Shown piece after piece: positions 55,435 to 64,000 of a stretch of DNA of 64,000 nucleotides; the first letter of the stretch is position 1; every line of letters starts with the position of its first letter. The stretch is from Arenibacter sp040216555 (GTDB lineage: Bacteria > Bacteroidota > Bacteroidia > Flavobacteriales > Flavobacteriaceae). Below the pieces are notes generated by a model. That model made no database searches. It was not told where the DNA came from and saw only the letters and a program-made list of their open reading frames with translations. The DNA lies in the NCBI GenBank assembly GCA_040216555.1, contig JAVJOW010000039.1, positions 124,001 through 188,000 on the forward strand. Reading direction: 5' to 3'. The translations under genes were made by a program, and so were the position numbers.

Positions 55435-58400
55435 ATGAAAAGAAAGATTTTAAAACAGACCAAGTTGCTTTTCGCACTATTTGTGTTAAGCTTTTACAGC
55501 TATTCCGCGATAGCCCAAGGCCCAGGTATTTCGGGTACGGTAAAGGCATCGGACGGCATGCCGATACCTGGGGTGAATATCGTTCAAAAGGGGACCACAA
55601 ATGGGGTTGTCACCGATTTTGATGGCAATTATTCTATAAACCTTACTGATGGCCCCAGAATTCTAGTATTCTCTTACCTAGGATATCAGACCCTAGAAGA
55701 GACCGTTGGTAATAGGTCCACAGTAAACGTTACCCTACTTGAAGACACTCAAGCCTTGGACGAAGTGGTGGTAATTGGTTATGGTACCCAGCGGAAATCC
55801 GACCTAACAGGTTCTGTAGCCTCCGTAAGCTCTGAAGATATTACACAGGTGCCATCTTCTAGGGTGGATCAGGTTTTACAGGGCAGGGCTGCCGGTGTTC
55901 AAGTAACACAAACTAGTGGAGCACCAGGTGCTGGCACTGTCATTAGGGTTAGGGGCGGTAATTCCATAACTGGAAGCAACGAGCCTCTCTGGGTTATTGA
56001 TGGCATTGTGGTTGGAACCAATTTTAACTTAAACAACATTAATGCCAACGACATCAAGTCCATAGAAATATTAAAAGATGCATCTTCTATTGCCATTTAC
56101 GGTTCCCGGGGTGCAAATGGTGTAGTTCTGGTAACCACTAAAAATGGTGCTGGCGCCGGTGTGGGCAAACCCCAAGTAAGTGTAAACCTATACACAAGTA
56201 TGCAAATGGTACCAGAGCAACCAGATATGCTTTCTCAAGCAGAACAAATAGCTTTCACGAACGAAAGTGCACAGTTTAGATCAGCGGCATTACCTTTTCC
56301 CGATGATCCATCTACCTATCCCAACAACAATTGGTATGATTTATTAATGGGCCCATCGCCTATTTATAACGCAGATGTTTCTATAGCCGGAACTTCAGAA
56401 AATGGCAATGTTAATTATTACAATTCATTAAATTATTTTAACCAAGATGGTATAATTATTAGCTCTGGTATTGAAAAATATATCTTCAGATCAAACTTGG
56501 ACCTTAGGCTAAGTGATAAATTGAAAACAGGCTTCCGTATCAACTATTCTAGAATTAATCAAGATAACGGAGTGGTAGGGTTTGGCAATGTTTTTGCCAA
56601 CCTTCCAACACAACCAATTTATAATGAAGATGGCACATTTAATGGGTTTGATGAAGTTATTGGTGCACCTTGGTCAAATCCGATAGCAAATGCACAGCTG
56701 AATACCAATGAGACATTCACCAATAATTTATTGGCTACGGCCTATCTTGAGTATAGTCCATGGAAGAAGTGGATGATACGATCAACATTTAGTCCGGAAT
56801 TTAATAACATCAAACAAAATAGATTTATTTCTAGTCAAAGTCCAGATTTGTTGGAAGTAGGAGACCTTGGCAGAGCTAGTGTACGCACCGTTGCAAGTTC
56901 AGGTTGGAACAATGAAAATACTGTACAATATCAATCTGATTTTGGCGAAAATCATAATGTGACCGCACTTGCTGGTGCTTCATTTCAAAAAGTATACACT
57001 GAAGTTGCCGAGGCAGAGGCATTTGGCATTACCAGTGATGCTACAGGCTTTAACAACCTAGGTTTTTCCGACCCTACCAGATCCGTAGTAAGTAGTGACT
57101 ATGACGGCTTTCAGGTGGCATCGTTTTTTGGCAGGTTAAATTACAGTTATAAGGACAAATACCTTCTAACCTTGGTAGGTAGAACGGATGGTAGTTCAGT
57201 TTTTGCAGAAGGCAACAAATATGAATTCTACCCGTCCATAGCAGGAGCTTGGAAAATCAGCGAAGAGGCCTTTATGCAAGACCAAAGCTTTTTTAAAGAT
57301 TTAAAGTTACGGGCGAGCTATGGTAAATCTGGTAATCAAGCCATTGGACCCTACAGAACACTAGGTCTACTTACAGAGGCCAATACCTCTCTCAATGGTG
57401 CTGAAGTTCCAGGATTAACATTGGGGAGACCTTCCAATCCCAAATTAAAATGGGAAACAACTACTTCGCTGGATATAGCATTGGAAGCATCAATGTTCGG
57501 CGGCAAACTATTTACTGAATTCAACTATTACCAAAAAGAGACGAATGACCTGTTATTGGATGTTACAATACCTAGGCAAACAGGTTTTACCAGCCAATTA
57601 CAAAACGTTGGCTCCCTTGAGAATAAAGGTTGGGAACTTTTAATAAATTCAACCAATATATCCAATGACAAATTTAATTGGAAATCCACTTTAACATTGT
57701 CGTCCAATAAGAACAAAATATTGGATCTTGGAGGGGCAGATTTTATTGATGTAACTGTAGATGCAATATTGGGTTCAGGAAATACACGCTTAATTGTTGG
57801 TGAACCTGTGCCTGTTTTTACAGGGGTTAGATATTTGGGAACCTGGAAGAGTCAAGAAGAGATCGATGCCTCTGGCTTAACAGACCCTCAAGTAGTAGGT
57901 GGATCCAGGTTTGAGGATTTAAACGGTGATGGGATTATATCAACTGAAGATAATGTTGTCTTAGGAGATCCAACGCCAGATCTAATTTACGGCTTCGAAA
58001 ACTCCTTTTCATATAAGAACTTGGACTTTTCATTTTACTTTCAGGGTACTACAGGGAATGAAGTATTTAACTTAAGAATGCGTAACCACTATTTTAATAG
58101 AGGAGAAACTACAAAATTTGGAGATTTACGAAACCGCTGGACAGTGGATAACCCTACTTCGGACATTCCTAGGGCAGGGGCAGATTCCGTAACAAATACA
58201 CCCAGTAACTCGGAATATGTAGAAGACGGATCGCATTTACGCCTTAAAACAGCAAGAATAGCCTATAATTTTCCTATAGAAAAAATGGGTTGGGGAGATA
58301 GTGTAAAAAACATGAGTCTATATATTTCCGGAAGTAATTTATTGTTATTCTCCAATTTTAGATTGATCGATCCAGAAACAAGTAATTTCGGAAGAAATGG

Positions 58401-58485
58401 CTTAGGTAATATAGCTCAAGGTTATTCTGACGGGGAATATCCTAATCCACGAGTGTTGACAGTTGGTCTAAACGTAACCTTTTAA
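55435..58485 (+). CDS. susC: SusC-like TonB-dependent transporter (third locus)
   Basis: A 1016-residue outer-membrane transporter. Signal peptide (ending SAIAQ, residue 28), carboxypeptidase-like regulatory domain (GTVKASDGMPIPGVNIV), SusC signature DEVVVIGYG near residue 108, plug (VIRVRGGNSITGSNEPLWVIDG region) and barrel ending VGLNVTF. The partner susD starts 12 bases downstream. The hybrid sensor start at 63782 suggests regulation by a two-component system rather than by LacI or GntR, in contrast to the other two pairs. Substrate unknown. Confidence 0.93.
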   Translation: MKRKILKQTKLLFALFVLSFYSYSAIAQGPGISGTVKASDGMPIPGVNIVQKGTTNGVVTDFDGNYSINLTDGPRILVFSYLGYQTLEETVGNRSTVNVTLLEDTQALDEVVVIGYGTQRKSDLTGSVASVSSEDITQVPSSRVDQVLQGRAAGVQVTQTSGAPGAGTVIRVRGGNSITGSNEPLWVIDGIVVGTNFNLNNINANDIKSIEILKDASSIAIYGSRGANGVVLVTTKNGAGAGVGKPQVSVNLYTSMQMVPEQPDMLSQAEQIAFTNESAQFRSAALPFPDDPSTYPNNNWYDLLMGPSPIYNADVSIAGTSENGNVNYYNSLNYFNQDGIIISSGIEKYIFRSNLDLRLSDKLKTGFRINYSRINQDNGVVGFGNVFANLPTQPIYNEDGTFNGFDEVIGAPWSNPIANAQLNTNETFTNNLLATAYLEYSPWKKWMIRSTFSPEFNNIKQNRFISSQSPDLLEVGDLGRASVRTVASSGWNNENTVQYQSDFGENHNVTALAGASFQKVYTEVAEAEAFGITSDATGFNNLGFSDPTRSVVSSDYDGFQVASFFGRLNYSYKDKYLLTLVGRTDGSSVFAEGNKYEFYPSIAGAWKISEEAFMQDQSFFKDLKLRASYGKSGNQAIGPYRTLGLLTEANTSLNGAEVPGLTLGRPSNPKLKWETTTSLDIALEASMFGGKLFTEFNYYQKETNDLLLDVTIPRQTGFTSQLQNVGSLENKGWELLINSTNISNDKFNWKSTLTLSSNKNKILDLGGADFIDVTVDAILGSGNTRLIVGEPVPVFTGVRYLGTWKSQEEIDASGLTDPQVVGGSRFEDLNGDGIISTEDNVVLGDPTPDLIYGFENSFSYKNLDFSFYFQGTTGNEVFNLRMRNHYFNRGETTKFGDLRNRWTVDNPTSDIPRAGADSVTNTPSNSEYVEDGSHLRLKTARIAYNFPIEKMGWGDSVKNMSLYISGSNLLLFSNFRLIDPETSNFGRNGLGNIAQGYSDGEYPNPRVLTVGLNVTF

Positions 58486-58497
58486 TAAAAAACACAG

Positions 58498-60081
58498 ATG
58501 AAAACAATAAACATATTTTTATACATTTTGATGATTTTCTCCTTCCTTGGTTGTGAGAAGTTTTTGGAAGAAGAACCTAGAGCCCTTATTGCACCCGAAA
58601 CTTTTTTTGCTTCAGAAAATGATGCAAGACAAGCGGTAAATGGTATATATGGTATTTTAAAAAACAATTCTATTTATGGACAGGTAGGACTTGATCACTT
58701 TTATGACAATGGAGCTGACATTATTGAACCTAACCGTTCTGCAAATTTTGTAGAACCTATAGGGAATTATTCAATGAACGAGGCTTTGGCAGATGTATCT
58801 GTTCAAAAAATGAGTGTTTCGGATACCTGGAAAGATCTTTACAGAATTATTTTCAGTGCAAATATTATAATCGATAGGGTTACTGGCAATACGGCTATAA
58901 GCCAGGATGCACAAATAGATATTATTGCCGAAACTACATTTATACGTGCTTTATGTTATTGGCACATCACCAACCTTTGGGGTGCAGCTCCCTATTATAC
59001 AGAACCACTAACAATTGATGAAGTTAGGGTTTTAGGAAGAACCGATAAGGAAACCATAGTAAATGGTGTATTGGCAGATCTACAATTTGCCCAAGCCAAT
59101 TTGCAGGATTCCTATACTGGGGATCAAAGTGGTAGGGCTTCAAAATGGGCAGCGGCCATAATTGAAGCAAAAATTTATATGCAGCAAAAAAAGTGGCAGC
59201 CCGGATTGGACAAATGTTTGCAAATTATAAATCAATCTCCACATACACTTTTACCAACCTATGCGGAAGTATTTGATCCTTCCAATGAATATAATGCAGA
59301 GATTATTTGGTCCTTGGATTTTGCCAAAGATATCAGAAGCCAGTTTGAAGAAGGTACAGTTCGTGAAGACGGCACACTACCGGCCGCATTTGGTAATGGT
59401 AACTGGAGACCAAGCATGTTTAGCCCTCGTTTAAGGGATGAGCCCAAGAACTCAAGTGAACGAAGTGCCTTGGCAGCCGCACTAAGTGAACGAGGTGAAG
59501 CCTTTAACGGAACTGGTCTCCAAGTAGCTTCCAAGGATTTTGCTGAAAAATTTCCATTGAACGACCTAAGAAGACCTTTGAATATTGCCGATACCTATTT
59601 GGGGTTTGAGTTGAATTTCCCCTATATGCCCAAATTTTGGAATTTAAATGTAGATTCCTCCCCACGCTTTAACCATTCAGATAATAGATTAATTTTCCGG
59701 TTGGCAGATGTTTATTTAATGGCTGCAGAATGTGAAAACGAAATCAATGGTCCTGGCAATGCATATCAGTATATTCACCCCATTAGAGAGCGGGCGTATA
59801 GTACTCAGGCAGAATGGGAACTTGTTGGTCTTAGCCAGCAAGAATTTAGGGAAGCCATTTATGATGAACGTAAATGGGAATTGGCTGGAGAATGCTTTAG
59901 GAGATATGATTTAATTAGATGGGGCATTCTCTTGGATGTAGTACAAAATCTAGAATACCGATTCTGGAAACCAAATGAAAACATTAAACCGTATCATGTA
60001 TTATTGCCCATTCCCTTGCAAGAACTGGAATTAAATCCTGCTTTATTGGATTCTGACCCAACGAACAATGGCTATCGTTAG
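58498..60081 (+). CDS. susD: SusD-like outer-membrane lipoprotein (third locus)
   Basis: A 527-residue RagB/SusD-family lipoprotein. Signal peptide MKTINIFLYILMIFSFLGC with Cys19, then EKFLEEEPRALIAPETFFASENDARQAVNGIYG, a typical SusD opening. Helical core and C-terminus show RLADVYLMAAECENEING, FREAIYDERKWELAGECFRRYDLIRWG and PLQELELNPALL. It is followed 79 bases after its stop by a strong terminator. It works with the SusC encoded directly upstream. Confidence 0.93.
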   Translation: MKTINIFLYILMIFSFLGCEKFLEEEPRALIAPETFFASENDARQAVNGIYGILKNNSIYGQVGLDHFYDNGADIIEPNRSANFVEPIGNYSMNEALADVSVQKMSVSDTWKDLYRIIFSANIIIDRVTGNTAISQDAQIDIIAETTFIRALCYWHITNLWGAAPYYTEPLTIDEVRVLGRTDKETIVNGVLADLQFAQANLQDSYTGDQSGRASKWAAAIIEAKIYMQQKKWQPGLDKCLQIINQSPHTLLPTYAEVFDPSNEYNAEIIWSLDFAKDIRSQFEEGTVREDGTLPAAFGNGNWRPSMFSPRLRDEPKNSSERSALAAALSERGEAFNGTGLQVASKDFAEKFPLNDLRRPLNIADTYLGFELNFPYMPKFWNLNVDSSPRFNHSDNRLIFRLADVYLMAAECENEINGPGNAYQYIHPIRERAYSTQAEWELVGLSQQEFREAIYDERKWELAGECFRRYDLIRWGILLDVVQNLEYRFWKPNENIKPYHVLLPIPLQELELNPALLDSDPTNNGYR

Positions 60082-60160
60082 GAGGTACAAATAATAATGT
60101 TTCCCAAGCATAACTTTGTTTGGAAATATGAATTTTGTTTAGTTGAATTAGTTAGTGAGG

Positions 60161-60193
60161 TGGGGCAAAAAATTATTTTGCCCCATTTTTTTT
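60161..60193 (+). terminator. Terminator of the third susCD unit
   Basis: Perfect 10-bp stem TGGGGCAAAA / TTTTGCCCCA (60161-60170, 60176-60185) with a 5-base loop and eight T directly after it. Confidence 0.92.
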
Positions 60194-60800
60194 AATCCTA
60201 TTCAATTAAAGTGAAATAGCCTATTCGACCTCCAGGCTCATATTAAGACAATATGTATCATGTACGTGCTGAAAATGCACATGTTGAACTTTTAATCTTG
60301 GCAACAGGGATAAGCTAATAAATTTTGTCTTCTAATTTTCAACAAGAAAGAATATAGCAATATCATCATTGAATTGTCGGATATGTGTCTGAAGTGCCTC
60401 AATTGAAATATATACGTACAATATTCATAAAGTCAGTACTGGAAGTATATTCTTCAAATACCAAACCGGAACAGGATGGTACAGGACAGATAATAAGTAC
60501 AGTTGGAATAATTTGCTATTAAATAATAATAGAAATTAAAATGGGAAATTGGGTTTAGTATTTGGTGTATTATTTTACACATCATTTATAACTTTTTCCA
60601 GGTAAAATAGAGTTTATGGTTGGCCGCCATTTCGTTTGCTGATGTTTATTATAAAATGGAAAAAGTAGTAGAACCCAACACGACAACCCTCATCCTTATC
60701 AGCTACTACTTAAAAAAAGGATTTAAAAATCAATATTGGCCTGGTTAAATAAAACAAAACATATTGGTCAAAATTCAAAATTATTTTCTCATCGATAATC
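60194..60800. other. Spacer before the glycosidase-like gene, with ACAGGA repeats
   Basis: About 600 AT-rich bases. ACAGGA occurs at 60471-60476 and 60481-60486 (one helical turn apart), and GTACAG at 60479-60484 and 60497-60502, echoing the repeats upstream of the third susC. No gene is visible. The terminator upstream implies a separate promoter here for the next gene. Confidence 0.5.
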
Positions 60801-60857
60801 ATGAAACCAAATGCTTCTATCCATATTTCTCTCACCTCCTCTAAATGGTTTTTATAA
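60801..60857 (+). CDS. Possible 18-codon leader ORF
   Basis: ATG at 60801 opens an 18-codon frame (MKPNASIHISLTSSKWFL) ending in TAA one base before the ATG of the next gene. Such tight spacing could couple translation. It overlaps, in another frame, an upstream extension of the downstream gene and may be chance. Confidence 0.2.
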   Translation: MKPNASIHISLTSSKWFL

Positions 60858-60858
60858 A

Positions 60859-63495
60859 ATGAAAAGTTTTTTTCATATATCTTTCGTCCTATTATTTTCT
60901 ATTCTTTCAGTCTATTCGGCAAAGGGGCAATCCTTAAGTAAAGATGAACTTATTGTTCATAACAATGTAACTATTATAGACCGAACAGGGGTATCCAACG
61001 AAGAAGAACATCCAATAGCCTTTGGAAAACGCGAGTTTTTTAATTCTGTTAAAGCTGCAGGCGGGTCAATAAACAGTATTAAGCATTGGACACAAACTGA
61101 ACGGAAGACTTATATAATTTTTGGCACTTTAGACAATGATGTTGTAAGGAAATTGGTTTCAGATGAAACAGAATTAACATCATATAAACCTGAGGGCGTC
61201 TTTTATCAATGGAGAGATACACAAAATGGAATGGTCCTAATAGTGGGTGGAACAGATTCCATAGGTCTTATGTATGCGCTTAATGAGATTTCCCAACAAA
61301 TTGACGATAAAGGACTTGCTGTCTTAACGGAGATTGAAAATACCATTGAGTTTCCTGACAACCCAATTCGGGGTTTAGATAAATTTATAACAGATGAAAA
61401 TGATGATTCCTGGTTTTTTTCAGAAGAATATTGGCAGTACTACATAAGTCAGTTGGCCAAAAACCGTTTCAATCGGCTTACGCTTATCACAGGATATAAT
61501 GACGGGAAAAACGAAGATTTTATGATACCCGTCTATCCATATCTAATTAAAGTACCAGGATTTGAGAATATAAAACTCAAAAAGAACTTAGTAAAAACCC
61601 CTGAGGAATATCTAACACAACTTAAGCGAATAGGTCAAATAAGTCATAACTATGGACTGGAATTTGTATTCGGAATTTGGGGTCACGGCAGGAGTGAGGA
61701 ATTAATTTCGGGGCTTCCCAAAGATGATAAAGAATATACCCAATATTGTTCCTATGGTATGCGGGAACTTCTGCGGCGAGTGCCAGAAATTGATGGTATT
61801 CACTTACGTGTTAATTACGAATCCGGGGTTGGAGGTTTTGGGGATACCGCTGAAAATTTTTGGAAAGAAATAATATTAGCAATAGGGGATATTTATCAAG
61901 AGCGCAAGGGAAAGCTCTTTTTGGATATACGGGCTAAAGGCCTAACTGTAAAAATGCGCCAGTGGGTTTTGGAAACAGGAATCAATCTACATGTAACCAG
62001 TAAATATACATGGGAAGGTGTAGGCCTTCCATATCATCCAACGGAAATGCGAAAAGGCGAATTGACCATGTTGGACAACATTGATAAGCGTCAACGCTAT
62101 GGTTACGCAGATTTTTTATACCATTCCCGGGATTTTGAATTTATTTACCGGTTATGGGGAATAGGAACTACAAGATTGTTCACCTGGGCCGATCCAGATT
62201 ACGCAAAACGATTTTCACATACAGCGGGTTTTGGGGGTAGTAGAGGATTCCAAGTAACACCGCCATTGGCAAGAAAACAAAACAATTGGAACCTTTTTGA
62301 TGATTCTTCATTGGTTTATTATCAATGGGAAGATCAACGTTATTGGGCCTGGCATTTGTTGTTCGGAAGACTAGGCTATTCCGCAGATATCAATCCAGAA
62401 GTATGGGAGAGGGCATTTAGACAGCATTATGGCAAATCATACAAAGCCGTGCAAGATGCTTTTGGCACCGCAGGAAAAGTATTACCTTTAATTACCTCGT
62501 CCCATCTTACATATCATCCAGCAAATTACAATTGGGGAGAAATGGACAGTGGTGGATCCTTGTTTGTTATAAACAATTCCAATCCTTTCTATTTTGAAAA
62601 AGAAAGAAGTTATCAATCGGCAGAACCTGGAGATCCCGGTCTATTTTACATTATTGAGGAATATGTTAAAGACGTATTGCAAGATGATTTAAAACCTAAA
62701 ATTAATCCAGTACAATTAGCAGCCCTTTACCACATCTTATCGCAGGAAACTCTAGACGCTTTATCAAAAGTAAAAAAGGAGGATATACCGGAATCATATA
62801 GAAAAGAATTTATAACCAATGAAGCCGATTTAAAAATTACCGCAGCACTTTCCGCATATCATGCCTATAAAATAAAAGCAGCAACTGATCTTGTTTTCTT
62901 TCAGGAAACACAAAAAAAGGGTTATTTAAAATCAAGTCTCAGAAACATGGAAGAGGCTCAAGACAAGTGGAAAGCTATTGTTGGCCTTACAGATAAAATT
63001 TATCACGAAAAGCCGTTTTTTTTACACGATAATGGCACATGGAAGGATAGATTGACCGAAATAGCTAAGGACATAGAAATATTGAATGAAATGATAGGAG
63101 AGTCCAAGACCATAGATATTATAAGTCATTGGGACAATTTTAAACAAACCAACAATTTGTTGGCAAACAATTTTGAAGCGATAGTACCCAATAAAGTAAG
63201 GAAGAAGGAAGGCTTAAAAGTCACTTTTATAACAGGTAAATTTTTACAAAACCAAGAAAAACCAAAGGTTCATTTTAGAACGGCGAATATGGCTTCCGGT
63301 AAATTTAAGGAATTAAAAATGGAATGGGATGGAACAAACTACATTGCCAACATACCTTTAGACAGCCTTGATCCGGATTATGATTTACTTATATATTTTA
63401 CATCCGTCTCCAAGGAAGGGCACGTAGCAATGCACCCCGGTCTATTTCATAAAAAGATCATTAGCCCTTATTATGTTATCAAGATAGAGGAATAA
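60859..63495 (+). CDS. Exported glycosidase-like protein (GH67/GH20-like architecture), unassigned family
   Basis: An 878-residue protein with signal peptide MKSFFHISFVLLFSILSVYSAKGQ, started at ATG 60859. Residues about 30-165 resemble the small alpha/beta domain that precedes the barrel in GH20 and GH67 enzymes (VLIVGGTDSIGLMYALNEISQQI). A probable TIM barrel follows (FISQLAKNRFNRLTLITGYND-like, FVFGIWGHGRSEEL, IDGIHLRVNYESGVGGFG, LFTWADPDYAKRF, GGSRGFQVTPP). Candidate acid residues are the glutamate in NYESG and the aspartate in TWADPD, but I cannot name a catalytic pair. The helical C-terminal 300 residues have no match I know. It follows the third susCD and probably acts on the same glycan. 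Confidence 0.82.
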   Translation: MKSFFHISFVLLFSILSVYSAKGQSLSKDELIVHNNVTIIDRTGVSNEEEHPIAFGKREFFNSVKAAGGSINSIKHWTQTERKTYIIFGTLDNDVVRKLVSDETELTSYKPEGVFYQWRDTQNGMVLIVGGTDSIGLMYALNEISQQIDDKGLAVLTEIENTIEFPDNPIRGLDKFITDENDDSWFFSEEYWQYYISQLAKNRFNRLTLITGYNDGKNEDFMIPVYPYLIKVPGFENIKLKKNLVKTPEEYLTQLKRIGQISHNYGLEFVFGIWGHGRSEELISGLPKDDKEYTQYCSYGMRELLRRVPEIDGIHLRVNYESGVGGFGDTAENFWKEIILAIGDIYQERKGKLFLDIRAKGLTVKMRQWVLETGINLHVTSKYTWEGVGLPYHPTEMRKGELTMLDNIDKRQRYGYADFLYHSRDFEFIYRLWGIGTTRLFTWADPDYAKRFSHTAGFGGSRGFQVTPPLARKQNNWNLFDDSSLVYYQWEDQRYWAWHLLFGRLGYSADINPEVWERAFRQHYGKSYKAVQDAFGTAGKVLPLITSSHLTYHPANYNWGEMDSGGSLFVINNSNPFYFEKERSYQSAEPGDPGLFYIIEEYVKDVLQDDLKPKINPVQLAALYHILSQETLDALSKVKKEDIPESYRKEFITNEADLKITAALSAYHAYKIKAATDLVFFQETQKKGYLKSSLRNMEEAQDKWKAIVGLTDKIYHEKPFFLHDNGTWKDRLTEIAKDIEILNEMIGESKTIDIISHWDNFKQTNNLLANNFEAIVPNKVRKKEGLKVTFITGKFLQNQEKPKVHFRTANMASGKFKELKMEWDGTNYIANIPLDSLDPDYDLLIYFTSVSKEGHVAMHPGLFHKKIISPYYVIKIEE

Positions 63496-63548
63496 TATAG
63501 TTTCAAACTGTTCTCGATGAATTCTAGAATTCGGAGGCTAGTATAAAT

Positions 63549-63571
63549 TGTAACAAAACCACTTTGTTACA
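63549..63571. repeat. Perfect inverted repeat upstream of the hybrid sensor gene
   Basis: TGTAACAAA (63549-63557) and TTTGTTACA (63563-63571) are exact complements around ACCAC. No T-tract follows. It lies in the 286-base gap before the sensor start at 63782 and could be an operator or a transcript-end hairpin of the preceding gene. Confidence 0.65.
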
Positions 63572-63781
63572 CCCTTATACTACTGCCAAAAGTTCATTAA
63601 TTTTAATATTAATAGGTTTGTTTACCAACGGTAGATAAATAACAGTTCCATATTAAGTCCCTGATAATTGCAAACTATAATGAAAAACCATATTTTACTA
63701 TGGCAAAAGCAGTTGTTGATGATTTACAACAATAAGCTGTACTTAAAGTATGTTTTTATCATTTGGACCTAAATTTTGAGG

Positions 63782-64000
63782 ATGTTTTATAATAATCGAC
63801 ATCGATTGATCTTAATTTTTGTGATAATGTCCACTTGCTCATGGGCCCAGACCGTCAATTTCCATTTTAAACATTTATCGGCTGTAGACGGACTCTCCAA
63901 TAGTTCCGTAATAGCTATGGAACAAGACAAGTTGGGACAAATGTGGATAGGCACCCGAAATGGCCTGAACAAATATAATGGCACTCGATTTGATGTTTTC
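63782..64000 (+). CDS. Hybrid two-component sensor, N-terminal fragment cut by window edge
   Basis: The first 73 codons, running off the right edge. After a signal or anchor segment (LILIFVIMSTCSWAQ) the sequence reads FHFKHLSAVDGLSNSSVIAMEQDKLGQMWIGTRNGLNKYNG, in part the classic first blade of the periplasmic sensor propeller in hybrid two-component systems of Bacteroidota (DGLSN, G-x-x-WIGTxxGL). The complete protein would be about 1300-1400 residues with a kinase, receiver and AraC-type DNA-binding domain. It probably controls the adjacent third susCD locus. A free-standing propeller protein cannot be excluded, because the kinase part lies outside the window. Confidence 0.85.
   Translation, partial: MFYNNRHRLILIFVIMSTCSWAQTVNFHFKHLSAVDGLSNSSVIAMEQDKLGQMWIGTRNGLNKYNGTRFDVF

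Noticed and set aside
1..64000. CRISPR array, insertion sequence, prophage, tRNA or rRNA
   Set aside because: Reading the spacers showed no regularly spaced repeats, no transposase or integrase frame, and no recognisable RNA gene. A dedicated search could still find a diverged tRNA.

Overview
The window reads as chromosomal DNA of a marine Flavobacteriaceae-type Bacteroidota (Zobellia/Maribacter/Arenibacter-like). This is inferred from three SusC/SusD pairs, a type IX secretion C-terminal domain, a SusC-linked hybrid two-component sensor start, several sulfatase lipoproteins, AT-rich spacers and the lack of strong Shine-Dalgarno sites. No tRNA, rRNA, CRISPR array, insertion sequence or phage gene was seen. 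Almost everything is carbohydrate or polyol catabolism.

Region 1 (1-14.6 kb, minus strand) is a myo-inositol catabolic locus. In transcription order it holds susC, susD, a LacI-family regulator, iolJ-like aldolase, iolB, iolC, iolD, a sodium/solute symporter, iolA/mmsA and the start of iolE, which is cut by the window edge. An identical 16-bp inverted repeat lies upstream of both susC and iolJ. It ties the outer-membrane SusCD importer to inositol catabolism under the embedded LacI regulator.

Region 2 (16.1-30.1 kb) is a sialic acid utilization locus. It holds a second susCD pair, NanA-type lyase, AGE-family epimerase, GH33 sialidase, a phytanoyl-CoA-dioxygenase-family oxygenase, a GntR/FadR-type regulator, a creatininase-family amidohydrolase, and a NanM-like kelch mutarotase fused to a sodium/solute symporter. 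Four copies of a TTATGT-N3-ACATAA operator-like site precede the transcription units, which suggests a local regulon that includes the SusCD pair. The dioxygenase and the creatininase homologue are not part of any standard sialic acid pathway and are the best candidates for new chemistry.

Region 3 (30-33.5 kb) is housekeeping-like: a lipid A acyltransferase homologue, a coiled-coil protein, a possible 40-residue membrane protein with its own terminator, and a PAP2 phosphatase.

Region 4 (33.6-47.8 kb, mostly minus strand) has three sulfatase lipoproteins, a lactonase-fold lipoprotein, DgoK and DgoA of the 2-keto-3-deoxygalactonate route, a secreted propeller protein with an unassigned helical C-terminal half, and a PQQ-type sugar dehydrogenase fused to cytochrome c. 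Together these suggest desulfation and oxidative use of a galactose-type sugar. No galactonate dehydratase is present in the window. A T9SS-exported protein sits in the middle on the other strand.

Region 5 (48.8-54.8 kb) holds an uncharacterised secreted protein, a nucleoside-hydrolase-fold protein, an amidohydrolase and a large lipoprotein. Region 6 (55.4-64 kb) is a third SusCD locus with an unassigned glycosidase-like secreted protein. It ends in the first 73 codons of a hybrid two-component sensor of the type that usually controls such loci.
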